Shown: positions 1 through 9,087 of the stretch, one piece after another
Layout: each line of letters begins with the position of its first letter
Numbering within the stretch: the stretch's first letter is position 1
Assembly: GCF_004345745.1 (NCBI RefSeq)
Contig: NZ_SLXJ01000002.1
Span: 1-64,000 of the forward strand
Origin: Nicoletella semolina
Lineage (GTDB): Bacteria > Pseudomonadota > Gammaproteobacteria > Enterobacterales > Pasteurellaceae
Length of the DNA stretch: 64,000 nucleotides
Direction of reading: 5' to 3'
Position numbers and translations under genes: made by a program
Notes under the pieces: generated by a model
The model's input: only the letters and a program-made list of their open reading frames with translations
The model's database searches: none
Told to the model about the DNA's origin: nothing

Positions 1-89
1 CTGAATCCATTCCGAACTCAGAAGTAAAACGCAGTAACGCCGATGGTAGTGTGGGGGCTCCCCATGTGAGAGTAGGTCATCGCCAGAGC
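1..89 (+). rRNA. rrf: 5S rRNA, 3' part
   Basis: The window opens inside a 5S rRNA gene. The segment CCGAACTCAGAAG, the run GCCGATGGTAGTGTGGGG and the closing GAGAGTAGGTCATCGCCAG are typical of the 3' two thirds of gammaproteobacterial 5S rRNA. The 5' end lies before the window. It is the last gene of an rRNA operon, and a terminator follows about 60 bases on. The exact 3' end is estimated. Confidence 0.93.
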
Positions 90-145
90 TTTATTTAAAT
101 AAACTGAATTCAAATAAACTAATTCAAGTAAACTAAAGCAACTAA

Positions 146-176
146 ACCCCTGAGAGGAATCTCGGGGGTTTTTTTA
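146..176 (+). terminator. rRNA operon terminator
   Basis: CCCCTGAGA and TCTCGGGGG form a 9-bp GC-rich stem with a short loop, followed by a run of eight T. It lies just after the 5S gene and fits an intrinsic terminator for the rRNA operon. Confidence 0.9.
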
Positions 177-317
177 TACTCTATTACCTTTCTTAGCCTC
201 TCTCATTTATTACATCATTCTTTTATTTCAATCTCATACAATTTAAATGAAATTCGTTTTGAGGAAATAAAGCTGGTCAGTTTTGCAAGTTTTTTTGCAG
301 TATGAACCGCTACTTTC

Positions 318-885
318 CTATTTACCTAGATATGTTACTCCAGTATCGGGAAAATCAGTAAAAACACCAGTTGTTACAGCGTTGAATAATGCTTCATACA
401 TTTGATTAACCTCACTAAAAAATGTAGGTAGAGCATCTTGGCGAACCGTGTATGGGGGAATGACTAAGGCGTATTTTACTACTTCTGTCATTGCACCGTC
501 TTTAAATAGCCAGTCATAGTTGTAATTGACCCTGTTTCCTTGTGTATCTTTTTCTTCTGTTTTGTGCCAATCGGTGTATACGATGAGATGAGTTGAACTA
601 ATTTTAAGTCCATTTTGAGCTTCGGTAATAATTCAGTTTTGATTCTTTTTAGTTCTTTAAAATTAAAGGTTTGCAAATAAACAGAATCGGATTTTTCATC
701 ATAACCATATTTTTTCAACGACTTTAATGTTTCTAAAGCAATATCTTTGCCTTCTTTATAGTATAGCCAATGTACTTTTTGGGGTAGATCCCTATTTTCT
801 TGCCTGTAATAGCAACCTCCTAGCTATATCTTTTTGTTGGTAATCTCTTTCTCATCAAGGTTATGACCTGTTCTGTTTTCATAAT
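318..885 (-). pseudogene. glpQ: glycerophosphodiester phosphodiesterase remnant
   Basis: The minus strand reads as a broken C-terminal part of GlpQ (protein D family), the enzyme that splits glycerophosphodiesters into glycerol-3-phosphate. Recognisable pieces, in order, are GIYP, the stretch around KKYGYDEKSDSVYLQTF, ELKRIKTELLPK, MDLKLVQLI, a NYDWLFKDGAM segment, and the C-terminus VFTDFPDTGVTYLGK with a stop at 318-320. At least one frameshift lies just after LVQLI. An internal deletion joins VVKYA directly to the YTVRQDALP segment, so roughly 35-40 residues are lost. The 5' third is missing. It lies back to back with glpA and glpC remnants, as expected of a decayed glpTQ/glpABC locus. Confidence 0.85.
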
Positions 886-1094
886 AAACCCTCTTTTAGT
901 GATGTTTATTTTCTCTTTTACCCTTTTCTATACTCCATGTTTATTCAATGTAAAGTTTTTTATGGTTTTTGATTGAAAACACACAATTTTATGGAATGGG
1001 GAAATAACGGAGTAGATTGATAATTTGGGGCTGAAAGAATTAGGTGGCATAGATAGAGGGGGCTAATATGACTGGAGGGGGGAGATGGCAAGTC

Positions 1095-1690
1095 GAATAA
1101 GGTTGTACAAAAATGTCGCAGAGAGTTCCCCAATCGCCAGCGATGTAATTAATTATGGGTGGTGAGATGGGAGCGGGAATTACCAGAGATTGTGAGTTGC
1201 GTAGACTTTTTTACGTGTTACTTAAATGGCGAGATATTGCGACAGGAATACAGGGAGAAATCACGGTTTGTTGCACAGTGGTGTGGTTATGCAGTGAATG
1301 ATGCATAATCCGCTTGAGAGTGTATTGAGGAAAATGCGATTTTAAAAAATATTGCTCGTCATTGCATTGAAGATACTAAGAAGTTGTTTATTACGCTGCG
1401 CGAAAACGATCTTGCTTATTAATCAAGCCCGTATTCAGGCAGGTATAGAGGCAGTAGTAATAGAACATGCTCTTGCTGAACGGCTGCAAATATGCGGGAT
1501 GTGACGGATTTGGGTTGCAAAAAATTACACAAAACAGATCACTGTACTATTGCAGAATGCCCATTACTAGGGATATCAGAAGGCGTAGAAGAGATGCCAA
1601 AAAATAATTTCGTTGCTAAATACAATTCGTCGTTCAGTCGTCTATCGGTAAGGTTTACGAGCCACTCGTTTGTTGAACAACTGTACGTTT
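1095..1690 (+). pseudogene. glpA: anaerobic glycerol-3-phosphate dehydrogenase subunit A remnant
   Basis: No open frame survives, but two blocks match the FAD-dependent GlpA dehydrogenase. About 1150-1480 gives, across several frames, GAGITRDCELR, DIATG, a TGRNHGLLHSG segment, YAVNDA, ECIEENAILKNIARHCIED and LFITLRENDL, which correspond to the N-terminal FAD region. About 1498-1680 gives CKKLHKTDHCTIAECPLLG followed by a degraded RKVISLP...YRHGD-like stretch from the C-terminal part. The middle (roughly 250 codons) is deleted and several frameshifts and stops are present. No glpB is visible between this remnant and glpC. I identified it from memory of the family, by conserved order and spacing. 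Bases 886-1094 show nothing I can name. Confidence 0.75.
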
Positions 1691-1738
1691 TTCTCAGCCT
1701 CAACCATATCAATCCGTAGGGGGTGCAATTAACGAGTA

Positions 1739-2893
1739 TTGTCAAGTACGAAAAAAAGCGGTACGCTCGACCCAAAACAAGCAGGACCTGACGGTGAGCG
1801 TTTACGTTTAAAAAGTGCGGAATTTTATGATGAGACTTTAAAATATTGTACAAACTGTAAACGCTGTGAGATTGCTTGCCCATCAAATGTGAAAATTGGC
1901 GATATTATCGTGCGAGCGAGAAATTCGCATTTAGCTCAACAGAATAAACCACTGACACACAAGTTGCGTGATGCGATTTTAAGCAATACGGATTTTATGG
2001 GAAAACTGAACACGCCATTCGCCCCAATTGTTAATCAGATCACAAGCCTAAAAACTACTCGTTTTCTATTAGAAAAAACGCTCAATGTGAGCCAACATCG
2101 TTCGTTGCCCAAATATTCATTTGGATCATTTCGCAGTTGGTATCTCAAAAAAGAGGCACAACGGCAATCAGTTTTTACGAAAAAAGTCGCTTACTATCAC
2201 GGCTGTTATGTCAATTATAACAATCCACAACTCGGCAAAGAGTTGATTGATGTGTTTAACGCTCTTGATATTGGTGTGGTATTGCTTGAAAAAGAGAAAT
2301 GCTGTGGACTGCCGTTGGCGGTTAATGGTTTTCCAAAGCGAGCTAAAGCGTTAGCGGCATTTAATTTGCAGCAACTGGATAAGACTATTGAGCAAAAACT
2401 GGACGTGGTAGGGACTTCTTCAAGTTGTACGATGAACTTGCGTGATGAATACCATCACGTTTTGGGTATGGATAACGCAAAAGTTCGTCCACACATTAAT
2501 ATCGTTACTCGTTATCTCTATCAATTGCAAAAAAATGGACAAAAATTACCGCTTAAATCAATGCCTCTGAAAGTGGCTTATCATACCGCTTGTCACGTTG
2601 ATAAAGCAGGTTGGGCTCCTTATACGTTGGAGGTGTTAAAACAAATTCCTGATCTAGAGATTGTGATGTTGCCAAGCCAATGCTGTGGGATTGCGGACAC
2701 ATATGGTTTTAAAGCCGAAAATTACCAGACTTCTCAAACGATTGGTAAAAATTTGTTCACCTATATCAATGAGGGGGGATTTGATTATGTGGCTTCAGAA
2801 TGTGAAACCTGTAAATGGCAGATTGATATGTCCATCCGTCTCACTTGTTTTCACCCCATTACGCTATTGGCGGTAGTGTTAAAGGGTAAATAG
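1739..2893 (+). pseudogene. glpC: anaerobic G3P dehydrogenase subunit C, 5'-truncated
   Basis: The long open frame matches GlpC, the membrane-anchoring iron-sulfur subunit that passes electrons from glycerol-3-phosphate to menaquinone. Homology begins only at PKQAGPDGERLRL (about 1771). The usual first ~35 residues, with the first CxxCxxCxxxCP cluster motif, are absent. The second cluster (CTNCKRCEIACPS) and the two C-terminal cysteine-rich CCG segments (EKCCGLPL and SQCCGIADTYG) are intact. The only in-frame start is a TTG at 1739 with no ribosome binding site, inside sequence of unknown origin. With glpA shredded and glpB gone, the product could not form the normal GlpABC complex. I call it a pseudogene, though the reading frame itself is clean, which suggests a recent break. 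Confidence 0.8.
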
Positions 2894-2917
2894 GAAAATG
2901 TGATATCAGGTTGTACC

Positions 2918-2958
2918 CACCCCTAGCCCCTCTTTGAAAAAGAGGGGAATTTTTTGTC
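2918..2958. repeat. CCCCTCTTT...AAAGAGGGG dispersed inverted repeat
   Basis: CCCCTCTTT, four bases, then AAAGAGGGG followed by AATTTTTT. The same core with a flanking CCCTAG block occurs twice more at 14071-14238. It may act as a terminator for glpC, but its recurrence marks it as a dispersed repeat. Confidence 0.7.
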
Positions 2959-3024
2959 GCTTGTACTTGAAAAAATGTATTTCTTCCCCCAAATACCCCT
3001 TGTTTTTTTAACTAGGAATGAAAA

Positions 3025-3546
3025 ATGACAACGATTGTATGTGTTCGTAAAAATGGCAAAGTGGCGATAGGCGGTGATGGGCAAGCGACATTGGGTTCGT
3101 GTGTTGAAAAAGGTACAGTGCGTAAAGTTCGCCGTTTGTATCAAGATAAAGTAGTTACAGGTTTCGCAGGCTCGACTGCCGATGCGTTTATTTTGCGTGA
3201 TCTGTTTGAGAAAAAACTTGAACTGCATCAAGGGCATTTAGTGAGAGCTGCTGTGGAATTAGCGAAAGAGTGGCGGACAGAGCGTTCGCTTCGCCGTTTA
3301 GAAGCAATGATGATCGTGGCGAATGAAAGTGAGTTTTTACTCGTCTCAGGTTCTGGCGATGTGATTGAGCCTGAATTTGATGTATTAGCGATTGGTTCTG
3401 GTGGGAATTATGCAAAATCAGCGGCATTAGCTTTACTTCGCACGGAGAATGATTTGTCTGCAAAAGAAATTGTCTCGGAAGCGTTGAAAATTGCAGGTGA
3501 TATTGATATTTACACTAATCATAATCACGTTATCGAAGAAGTATAA
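3025..3546 (+). CDS. hslV: ATP-dependent protease peptidase subunit HslV
   Basis: HslV is the threonine-type peptidase that forms dodecamers and works with the HslU ATPase to degrade cytoplasmic proteins. The product is 173 residues, the normal length. After removal of Met1 it begins with the catalytic TT of [42 protein letters not shown] and AIGSGGNYA are the family hallmarks. An ATG preceded by AGGAATGAAAA fixes the start. hslU follows about 100 bases downstream on the same strand, the usual pair. The spacer between them holds a repeat, so the two may not always be co-transcribed. Confidence 0.97.
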   Translation: MTTIVCVRKNGKVAIGGDGQATLGSCVEKGTVRKVRRLYQDKVVTGFAGSTADAFILRDLFEKKLELHQGHLVRAAVELAKEWRTERSLRRLEAMMIVANESEFLLVSGSGDVIEPEFDVLAIGSGGNYAKSAALALLRTENDLSAKEIVSEALKIAGDIDIYTNHNHVIEEV

Positions 3547-3551
3547 TTGTA

Positions 3552-3622
3552 TCACGACAATAAAATGGTAGGGACGCAGTGCCTGAGTTCGTGGACACGC
3601 AGTGTGTTCCTACGAATGTCGT
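3552..3622. repeat. GTAGGGACGC-type dispersed inverted repeat
   Basis: A nested palindrome fills the hslV-hslU spacer. An outer TCACGACA/TGTCGTGA pair encloses GTAGGGACGCAGTG and its degenerate complement ending GTTCCTAC. Related GTAGGGACGC sequences occur at 7874-7980 and 28478-28500. It is a small REP-like repeat family, or a bidirectional stem-loop affecting hslU expression. Confidence 0.65.
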
Positions 3623-3647
3623 GATTTATCATTAAGGAATAAAAAAT

Positions 3648-4970
3648 ATGTCAATGACCCCTCGTGAAATTGTATCGGAATTAGATGCACATATTATCGG
3701 ACAAAATGAAGCCAAACGTGCTGTGGCGATTGCCCTGCGTAATCGCTGGCGGAGAATGCAACTGCCTGAATCTCTTCGTCAGGAGGTTACCCCTAAAAAT
3801 ATTCTAATGATTGGACCGACTGGGGTAGGAAAAACGGAGATTGCTCGCCGTTTAGCTAAATTAGCTAATGCCCCTTTTATTAAAGTTGAAGCCACGAAAT
3901 TCACTGAAGTGGGTTATGTGGGTAAAGAGGTGGATTCGATCATTAAGGATTTGACTGATGTGGCGGTGAAACTTGTAAAATCTGAAGCAGTTGAAAAAAA
4001 CCGAATGAAAGCACAAGATGCGGCAGAAGATCGTATTTTAGATGTGTTGTTACCGCCTGCTAAAGATCAATGGGGTAATGTACAAGAGAATGAAAGTTCT
4101 ACCACTCGTCAAACTTTCCGTAAGAAATTGAGAGAGGGGCAGCTTGATGATAAAGAAATTGAGATTGATGTAGAAGCACAGGTGAGTGTTGAAATTATGG
4201 CTCCACCAGGTATGGAGGAGATGACCTCACAGCTACAGTCGTTGTTTGAGGGTATGTCGCCAAATAAAACGAAAAAACGCAAAATGAAAATTAAAGATGC
4301 GTTAAAGGTGATGTTAGATGAAGAAGCGGCAAAATTAGTCAATCCAGAAGAATTGAAACAGCAAGCTATAGAAGCTGTCGAGCAGCACGGCATTGTATTT
4401 GTTGATGAAATTGACAAAATTTGTAAGAAAAGTGAACATTCTGGTGGTGATGTTTCTCGTGAAGGGGTACAGCGTGATTTATTACCGATTATTGAGGGGG
4501 CAACAGTGAATACGAAGCACGGAATGGTGAAAACCGACCATATTTTGTTTATTTGTTCTGGAGCATTTCAAGTAGCTCGTCCATCGGATTTATTACCTGA
4601 ATTACAAGGTCGTTTGCCAATTCGTGTGGAGTTGAAGTCGCTTACAAAAGCAGATTTTGAGCGTATTCTAACCGAACCAAATGCTTCTTTGACATTACAA
4701 TACCGTGAATTAATGAAAACTGAAGGGGTGGAAATTGAGTTTACGCCAAATGGGATCAGCAAAATTGCGGAATCCGCCTTCCGTGTTAATGAGAAAACGG
4801 AGAACATTGGTGCAAGACGTTTGCATACTGTACTAGAACGTTTAATGGACGGTATTTCTTTTGATGCAAACGAGCGTGCAGGCGAGAAAATTGTGATTGA
4901 TGAAAAATATGTTGCTGAAGCTTTAAATGATGTAGTGGAAAATGAAGATTTAAGTCGGTTTATTCTTTAG
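3648..4970 (+). CDS. hslU: HslU ATPase subunit of HslVU protease
   Basis: HslU is the AAA+ unfoldase that feeds substrates to HslV. The product is 440 residues, full length. The Walker A motif GPTGVGKT is at residues 56-63, followed by the pore-loop region [16 protein letters not shown]. The extended I domain spans about residues 110-240, Walker B is [10 protein letters not shown], and the sensor region is near [12 protein letters not shown]. The C-terminus ends DLSRFIL, the peptide that docks into HslV. The ATG at 3648 follows AAGGAATAAAAAAT. A second in-frame ATG two codons later is possible. Confidence 0.97.
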   Translation: MSMTPREIVSELDAHIIGQNEAKRAVAIALRNRWRRMQLPESLRQEVTPKNILMIGPTGVGKTEIARRLAKLANAPFIKVEATKFTEVGYVGKEVDSIIKDLTDVAVKLVKSEAVEKNRMKAQDAAEDRILDVLLPPAKDQWGNVQENESSTTRQTFRKKLREGQLDDKEIEIDVEAQVSVEIMAPPGMEEMTSQLQSLFEGMSPNKTKKRKMKIKDALKVMLDEEAAKLVNPEELKQQAIEAVEQHGIVFVDEIDKICKKSEHSGGDVSREGVQRDLLPIIEGATVNTKHGMVKTDHILFICSGAFQVARPSDLLPELQGRLPIRVELKSLTKADFERILTEPNASLTLQYRELMKTEGVEIEFTPNGISKIAESAFRVNEKTENIGARRLHTVLERLMDGISFDANERAGEKIVIDEKYVAEALNDVVENEDLSRFIL

Positions 4971-5023
4971 TCTCTGTACATTATTTATATTCTTTCATTT
5001 ATCTATATTTTTTTAGTCTTATT

Positions 5024-5052
5024 AAGCACGCTGTTAGGTGTGCTTTTTTATC
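5024..5052 (+). terminator. terminator after hslU
   Basis: AAGCAC and GTGCTT form a 6-bp stem with a 10-base loop, followed by TTTTTA. It lies 50 bases after the hslU stop and also faces the convergent dprA. Confidence 0.6.
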
Positions 5053-5103
5053 AAGGTGATGAAATTTTGCACATATGTGCTGCCCATAATGAATACCTTC
5101 ACA

Positions 5104-6243
5104 TTAAGCCTCTCTTACATAGCCCCCGCTCACTTGTTTTATGATACCCATTAATTCTAAATTAAGCAGTTCAATCAGCACATTATCAATTTCAAGTTGG
5201 CAGATTTTAGCAAGATCATCAATGGCGATGGGGTCAACAGTGATTTGATTGTATAACGCTTGCTGACAAGCGGTGAGTTCTAGTTGCATTTTTGCAAATT
5301 TTGGTGAGGATTTGACCGCTTGTGGAGTGTTGGGGAATGGCGTTTGGTCAAAAAAAGAGGCTTGATGAGTTGGCTGTTGTTGGAAAGCGATTGCATTGAG
5401 GATATCGTCAATAGATTCAACTAATACAGCTCCTTCTTTGATCAGTTTATGGCAGCCTTGGCTATAGGGATTCTGAACGGCATTAGGCAGTGCAAATACT
5501 TCACGCCCTTGCTCAAGAGCATAGCGAGCGGTAATCAGTGAGCCGCTATTGATAGTAGCTTCAATGACCAGTGTGCCGAGAGAAAGCCCGCTAATAATGC
5601 GATTACGGCGAGGGAAATTTTCTGCCATTGGTGGTGTGTTAGGTAAAAACTCGGACACAATCGCACCGCCTGTTTCAAGGATCTGGTTTGCTAGCTTGGT
5701 ATGTCGAGCGGGGTAGATTTGGTTTAAGCCACAACCCAGCACAGCAACAGTGATGCCATTTTCTTCTACGACCCTCTGATGACAGAATCCATCAATGCCT
5801 ATTGCTAAGCCACTCGTTACTGCAAATTGGCTTTTGACAAGTTCTGTGGCAAAAAATTTTGCCCAATATTCGCCATAATGGGAGTATTCTCTGCTGCCAA
5901 TGATCGCAATTTGCGGTTTTGACAGAGCGTTTACCTCGCCTTTTACAAATAAAATTGGCGGAGCGGTACTAATTTGTTGAAGCAAAAAGGGATAGTTTGG
6001 ATCAAATAAGCTAATCAATTGATTACCTTTTTGTTCAGCCCAATTGAGTGCAGGTTCAATCCAACGCATTTCAGGCTGAAACCAATGTTGAATTTGTTTC
6101 TCATTCCAACCTATTTGGCGTAGTTGTGTTTTGTCATAATGACAGAATGTTGCAAAATCAACTTCAGCCAGCAATCGTCCTATTCGTTGAGGACCTAATT
6201 GTGGGATTTGCATTAATTTGAGTAATTCAACTGAATAATTCAT
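5104..6243 (-). CDS. dprA: DNA-processing protein DprA/Smf
   Basis: DprA binds incoming single-stranded DNA during natural transformation and loads RecA onto it. The 379-residue product has an N-terminal SAM-like region, the Rossmann-type core with GSREYSHYG and SGLAIGIDGFCH, the FPRRNRIISGLS segment, and a C-terminal winged-helix-like domain. The length matches H. influenzae DprA. The gene is divergent from def, with about 94 bases between the starts. It carries two Apl-type uptake signals (around 5267 and 5315), which fits a naturally competent Pasteurellaceae host. Confidence 0.96.
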   Translation of the reverse strand: MNYSVELLKLMQIPQLGPQRIGRLLAEVDFATFCHYDKTQLRQIGWNEKQIQHWFQPEMRWIEPALNWAEQKGNQLISLFDPNYPFLLQQISTAPPILFVKGEVNALSKPQIAIIGSREYSHYGEYWAKFFATELVKSQFAVTSGLAIGIDGFCHQRVVEENGITVAVLGCGLNQIYPARHTKLANQILETGGAIVSEFLPNTPPMAENFPRRNRIISGLSLGTLVIEATINSGSLITARYALEQGREVFALPNAVQNPYSQGCHKLIKEGAVLVESIDDILNAIAFQQQPTHQASFFDQTPFPNTPQAVKSSPKFAKMQLELTACQQALYNQITVDPIAIDDLAKICQLEIDNVLIELLNLELMGIIKQVSGGYVREA

Positions 6244-6337
6244 CGACTTTCTGGCTAAATTTTAATTTCACTAATCGTAATAAAACGTATAGAATAACCA
6301 ACCCTTTCTTTGTAATTTTTCGATCGAGATCACAAAA

Positions 6338-6850
6338 ATGGCAGTTTTAGAGGTTGTTATTTATCCAGATGAAACCCTTGCGACAGTATGTGAGCCTGTG
6401 GCAGTGGTAGATGAGCAATTAGCAAAATTTATTGATGATATGTTTGACACAATGTACCACCACGAGGGAATTGGGTTAGCCGCCCCTCAAGTGGCAGTAT
6501 TAAAGCGAGTTATTGTAATTGATATTGAAGGCGATAAAACAAACCAAATCGTGTTAATTAATCCTGAAATAATAGAAAGTTCGGGAGAAACTGGCATTGA
6601 GGAAGGTTGTTTATCTATCCCTGGTTGTCGTGCATTAGTGCCCCGCAAGGAAAAAGTCAAAGTGGTTGCATTAGACCGATATGGAAAGCCTTTTGAGTTA
6701 GAGGCTGATGGCTTATTAGCTATCTGTATTCAGCATGAAATTGATCATATTAATGGTATCCTGTTTGTTGATCATATTTCTGCCCTTAAGCGTCAGCGTT
6801 TTCGAGATAAAATGGTGAAACTGAAAAAACAACTAAAAAAAGATAAATAA
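6338..6850 (+). CDS. def: peptide deformylase
   Basis: This metal-dependent enzyme removes the formyl group from the N-terminal methionine of new proteins. It is 170 residues, the normal length. All three family motifs are present: GIGLAAPQV (motif 1), EGCLSIPG (motif 2, with the metal-binding Cys) and [12 protein letters not shown] (motif 3, HExxH-type with two metal-binding His). The ATG at 6338 follows a GATCGAGATC region. In many Gammaproteobacteria def is followed by fmt; here the next gene is hldD. Confidence 0.96.
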   Translation: MAVLEVVIYPDETLATVCEPVAVVDEQLAKFIDDMFDTMYHHEGIGLAAPQVAVLKRVIVIDIEGDKTNQIVLINPEIIESSGETGIEEGCLSIPGCRALVPRKEKVKVVALDRYGKPFELEADGLLAICIQHEIDHINGILFVDHISALKRQRFRDKMVKLKKQLKKDK

Positions 6851-6926
6851 GTTAGGGAATAGCAGGGGTGGGAAAAGAAACGTGTAAGCGGTGTAATTTG
6901 AGCGTTTTTGCAATTGAGGATAGATT

Positions 6927-7853
6927 ATGATTATTGTAACAGGTGGTGCAGGTTTTATTGGTAGCAACATTGTGAAAGCACTCAACGGTGTAGGCAGACG
7001 AGATATTTTAGTGGTTGATAACCTCAAAAATGGTGAAAAATTCATTAATTTGGTTGAGCTTGATATTGCAGATTACTGCGATAAAGAAGATTTTATTGCA
7101 TCAATTATTGCTGGAGATGACTTTGGAGCGATTGATGCAGTTTTTCATCAAGGGGCTTGCTCTGCAACGACAGAATGGGACGGTAAATATTTAATGCAAA
7201 ATAACTATGAATATTCCAAAGAGTTGTTGCATTTCTGTTTAGATCATCAAATTCCTTTCTTTTATGCCTCTTCGGCAGCAACCTATGGTGGACGGACGGA
7301 GAATTTTATTGAGAAACGTGAATTTGAAAAACCGCTTAATGTGTATGGCTATTCAAAATTTTTGTTTGATGAATATGTCCGTCAAATATTGCCAGAGGCA
7401 AACTCGTCTGTTTGTGGTTTTAAATATTTTAATGTTTATGGACCAAGAGAGCAGCACAAAGGCTCAATGGCAAGTGTTGCTTTCCACCTCAATACTCAAA
7501 TGAAAAATGGCGAAAATCCAAAATTATTTGAAGGATCAGAATCGTTTTTGCGTGATTTTATCTATGTGGAAGATGTGGCCAAAGTCAATATTTGGGCGTG
7601 GCAAAATAGCGTGTCAGGGATTTTTAATTTAGGGACAGGCAGAGCAGAATCCTTTCAAGCTGTTGCACAAGCGGTGATTGATTTTTATGGCAAAGGCGAG
7701 ATTGAACTCATTCCATTTCCGCCACACCTCAAATCTCGCTATCAGACATTTACTCAAGCTGATTTAACAAACTTAAGAGCAGCAGGTTATCAGAGCGAAT
7801 TTAAAACGGTAGCAGAAGGCACACAGGCTTATATGCAATGGCTAAATAGTTGA
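6927..7853 (+). CDS. hldD: ADP-L-glycero-D-manno-heptose-6-epimerase
   Basis: HldD (RfaD) converts ADP-D-glycero-manno-heptose to the L-glycero form used in the inner core of lipooligosaccharide. The 308-residue product is a short-chain dehydrogenase-type epimerase. It has the NADP-binding GGAGFIGSN at residues 6-14, [23 protein letters not shown], the catalytic YxxxK at Y140/K144, and [11 protein letters not shown]. The start is an ATG after TTGAGGATAGATT. An Apl-type uptake signal lies within the gene (7667-7675). Confidence 0.97.
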   Translation: MIIVTGGAGFIGSNIVKALNGVGRRDILVVDNLKNGEKFINLVELDIADYCDKEDFIASIIAGDDFGAIDAVFHQGACSATTEWDGKYLMQNNYEYSKELLHFCLDHQIPFFYASSAATYGGRTENFIEKREFEKPLNVYGYSKFLFDEYVRQILPEANSSVCGFKYFNVYGPREQHKGSMASVAFHLNTQMKNGENPKLFEGSESFLRDFIYVEDVAKVNIWAWQNSVSGIFNLGTGRAESFQAVAQAVIDFYGKGEIELIPFPPHLKSRYQTFTQADLTNLRAAGYQSEFKTVAEGTQAYMQWLNS

Positions 7854-8081
7854 TTCAGATTTATTTATTGCGATCGTAGGGACACGATGCTTCGTTTCCG
7901 TAATATGGCACCCACAAGCGGTTAAATTTCAACAAATTTTTGCAAATTAAAAACGGACTCCAAGCGTGGCGTCCCTACTGTTGGTTTTGTGGGGGATTTG
8001 TAAAGCAGGCTTCAGTATTGTAGGAGCGAATTGCATTCGCCTTATTGGGAGGAGTATAAAGATGGATTTTTACAGGTATTT
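7854..8081. repeat. repeat-rich spacer with GTAGGGACGC elements and an uptake signal
   Basis: No gene is visible. The spacer between the convergent hldD and yidD holds an inverted pair of the GTAGGGAC family (about 7874 on one strand, and GCGTGGCGTCCCTAC ending at 7979 on the other). An Apl-type USS (ACAAGCGGT with its AT-rich tail) starts at 7914, and a smaller palindrome GCGAATTGCATTCGC lies near 8026. These probably serve as a bidirectional termination zone. Confidence 0.65.
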
Positions 8082-8408
8082 TTATTGAGAATGATCCTGA
8101 TGATCACATTTGGGCGGAACAGGGTCATCTCCACCTTGGCTAAGAGGGTGGCAGCGTAAAATCCGTTTGAGTGTCAGCCAGCTTCCTTTAAATGCACCGT
8201 GCAATCTGATAGCTTCTAATCCATATTGAGAGCAGGTCGGATAAAAACGGCAACGAGGTGCTAGAAATGGGCTGATACAATAGCGGTAAAAATGAATGAG
8301 AGCAAGGAAGAGATAACCTAGCAGGGAAACCGTAGTTTGAGGCTGGCGAGCTGATGTTATGTGGTTTGTGTGTTTTTTTGTTTGGCGAGACGAATGTGGC
8401 GTTGCCAT
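8082..8408 (-). CDS. yidD: membrane protein insertion efficiency factor YidD
   Basis: YidD is a small protein of the inner membrane face that assists insertion by YidC. The product is 108 residues. Family features are [26 protein letters not shown], with its two cysteines, followed by [19 protein letters not shown] and GGDDPVP. The start overlaps the end of rnpA by about 50 bases in another frame, as usual for this pair. In most Gammaproteobacteria yidC follows yidD; here the next gene is the convergent hldD. Confidence 0.94.
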   Translation of the reverse strand: MATPHSSRQTKKHTNHITSARQPQTTVSLLGYLFLALIHFYRYCISPFLAPRCRFYPTCSQYGLEAIRLHGAFKGSWLTLKRILRCHPLSQGGDDPVPPKCDHQDHSQ

Positions 8409-8731
8409 AATTTCTCCAAAGTTTCAAACAGTTCTTGGTTAGTGAGTTTTCCGATTCCTCCTTTGGCAACAAAAACAAAATCGTGGTGAGGTAATTGATG
8501 TTGCTTTAAGCGAAAACTTTCTCGCACAATGCGTTTAATGCGATTACGGTCGTGAGCTCGTTTTAGATGTTTCTTCGCTACAGTTAAACCTAAGCGGGGA
8601 TTCTCAAGGGAAGTTGGGATTGATAAGAGGGTTAGTTGAGGGGTACTTGCACGATCAGGTTGTGCAAAAACAGCCTTAAATTGAGTAGGAGCTAACAAAC
8701 GTAGCTCCCTAGGAAAAGTTAGCTTATTCAC
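8357..8731 (-). CDS. rnpA: ribonuclease P protein component
   Basis: RnpA is the protein cofactor of RNase P and helps the RNA subunit mature tRNA 5' ends. The product is 124 residues, basic, with the signature region [23 protein letters not shown] and an N-terminal [17 protein letters not shown]. It sits between rpmH and yidD in the conserved order and its 3' end overlaps yidD. Confidence 0.96.
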   Translation of the reverse strand: MNKLTFPRELRLLAPTQFKAVFAQPDRASTPQLTLLSIPTSLENPRLGLTVAKKHLKRAHDRNRIKRIVRESFRLKQHQLPHHDFVFVAKGGIGKLTNQELFETLEKLWQRHIRLAKQKNTQTT

Positions 8732-8813
8732 ACTATTTTCTTAGATGGAATGACTATATCCTTAGCTCATTTTACGTAGTTAAAGTATTAGACTAAGGCT
8801 AGTTCATCTATGC

Positions 8814-8948
8814 TTATGCAGATAAGCTTTTGCGTCCTTTAGCACGGCGACGTGCCAAAACTTGACGACCGTTCTTAGTTGCCATACGAGCACGGAAGCC
8901 GTGTGTACGAGCACGTTTTAATACTGATGGTTGAAATGTACGTTTCAT
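8814..8948 (-). CDS. rpmH: 50S ribosomal protein L34
   Basis: A 44-residue open frame begins [18 protein letters not shown] and ends [11 protein letters not shown], an unmistakable bL34. It is basic and of exact family length. It lies upstream of rnpA with about 80 bases between, the conserved rpmH-rnpA-yidD cluster. The upstream spacer to cya (8949-9087) should hold the promoter; I could not single out clear boxes. Confidence 0.97.
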   Translation of the reverse strand: MKRTFQPSVLKRARTHGFRARMATKNGRQVLARRRAKGRKSLSA

Positions 8949-9087
8949 TGTTATCTACCTAAAAAATAATGTTGGCAAAGACCAAATAAAAATATGAAAA
9001 ACAGAGCCGAAATTCTACTGGTAAAGTGATCAAAGATCAAGATAAATCACAAACTTTCGTGGAATTGTTCATAATTAATGTGAGTAT

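Noticed and set aside
1539-1886. Minus-strand frame of 115 codons over the glp remnants
   Set aside because: It is the complement of the glpA and glpC remnant sequence, which matches the GlpA C-terminus and GlpC on the plus strand.
9000-9060. CRP site between rpmH and cya
   Set aside because: The GATCAAAGATCAAGATAAATCACAAAC stretch has only one good half-site; I could not align it to TGTGA-N6-TCACA without several mismatches.
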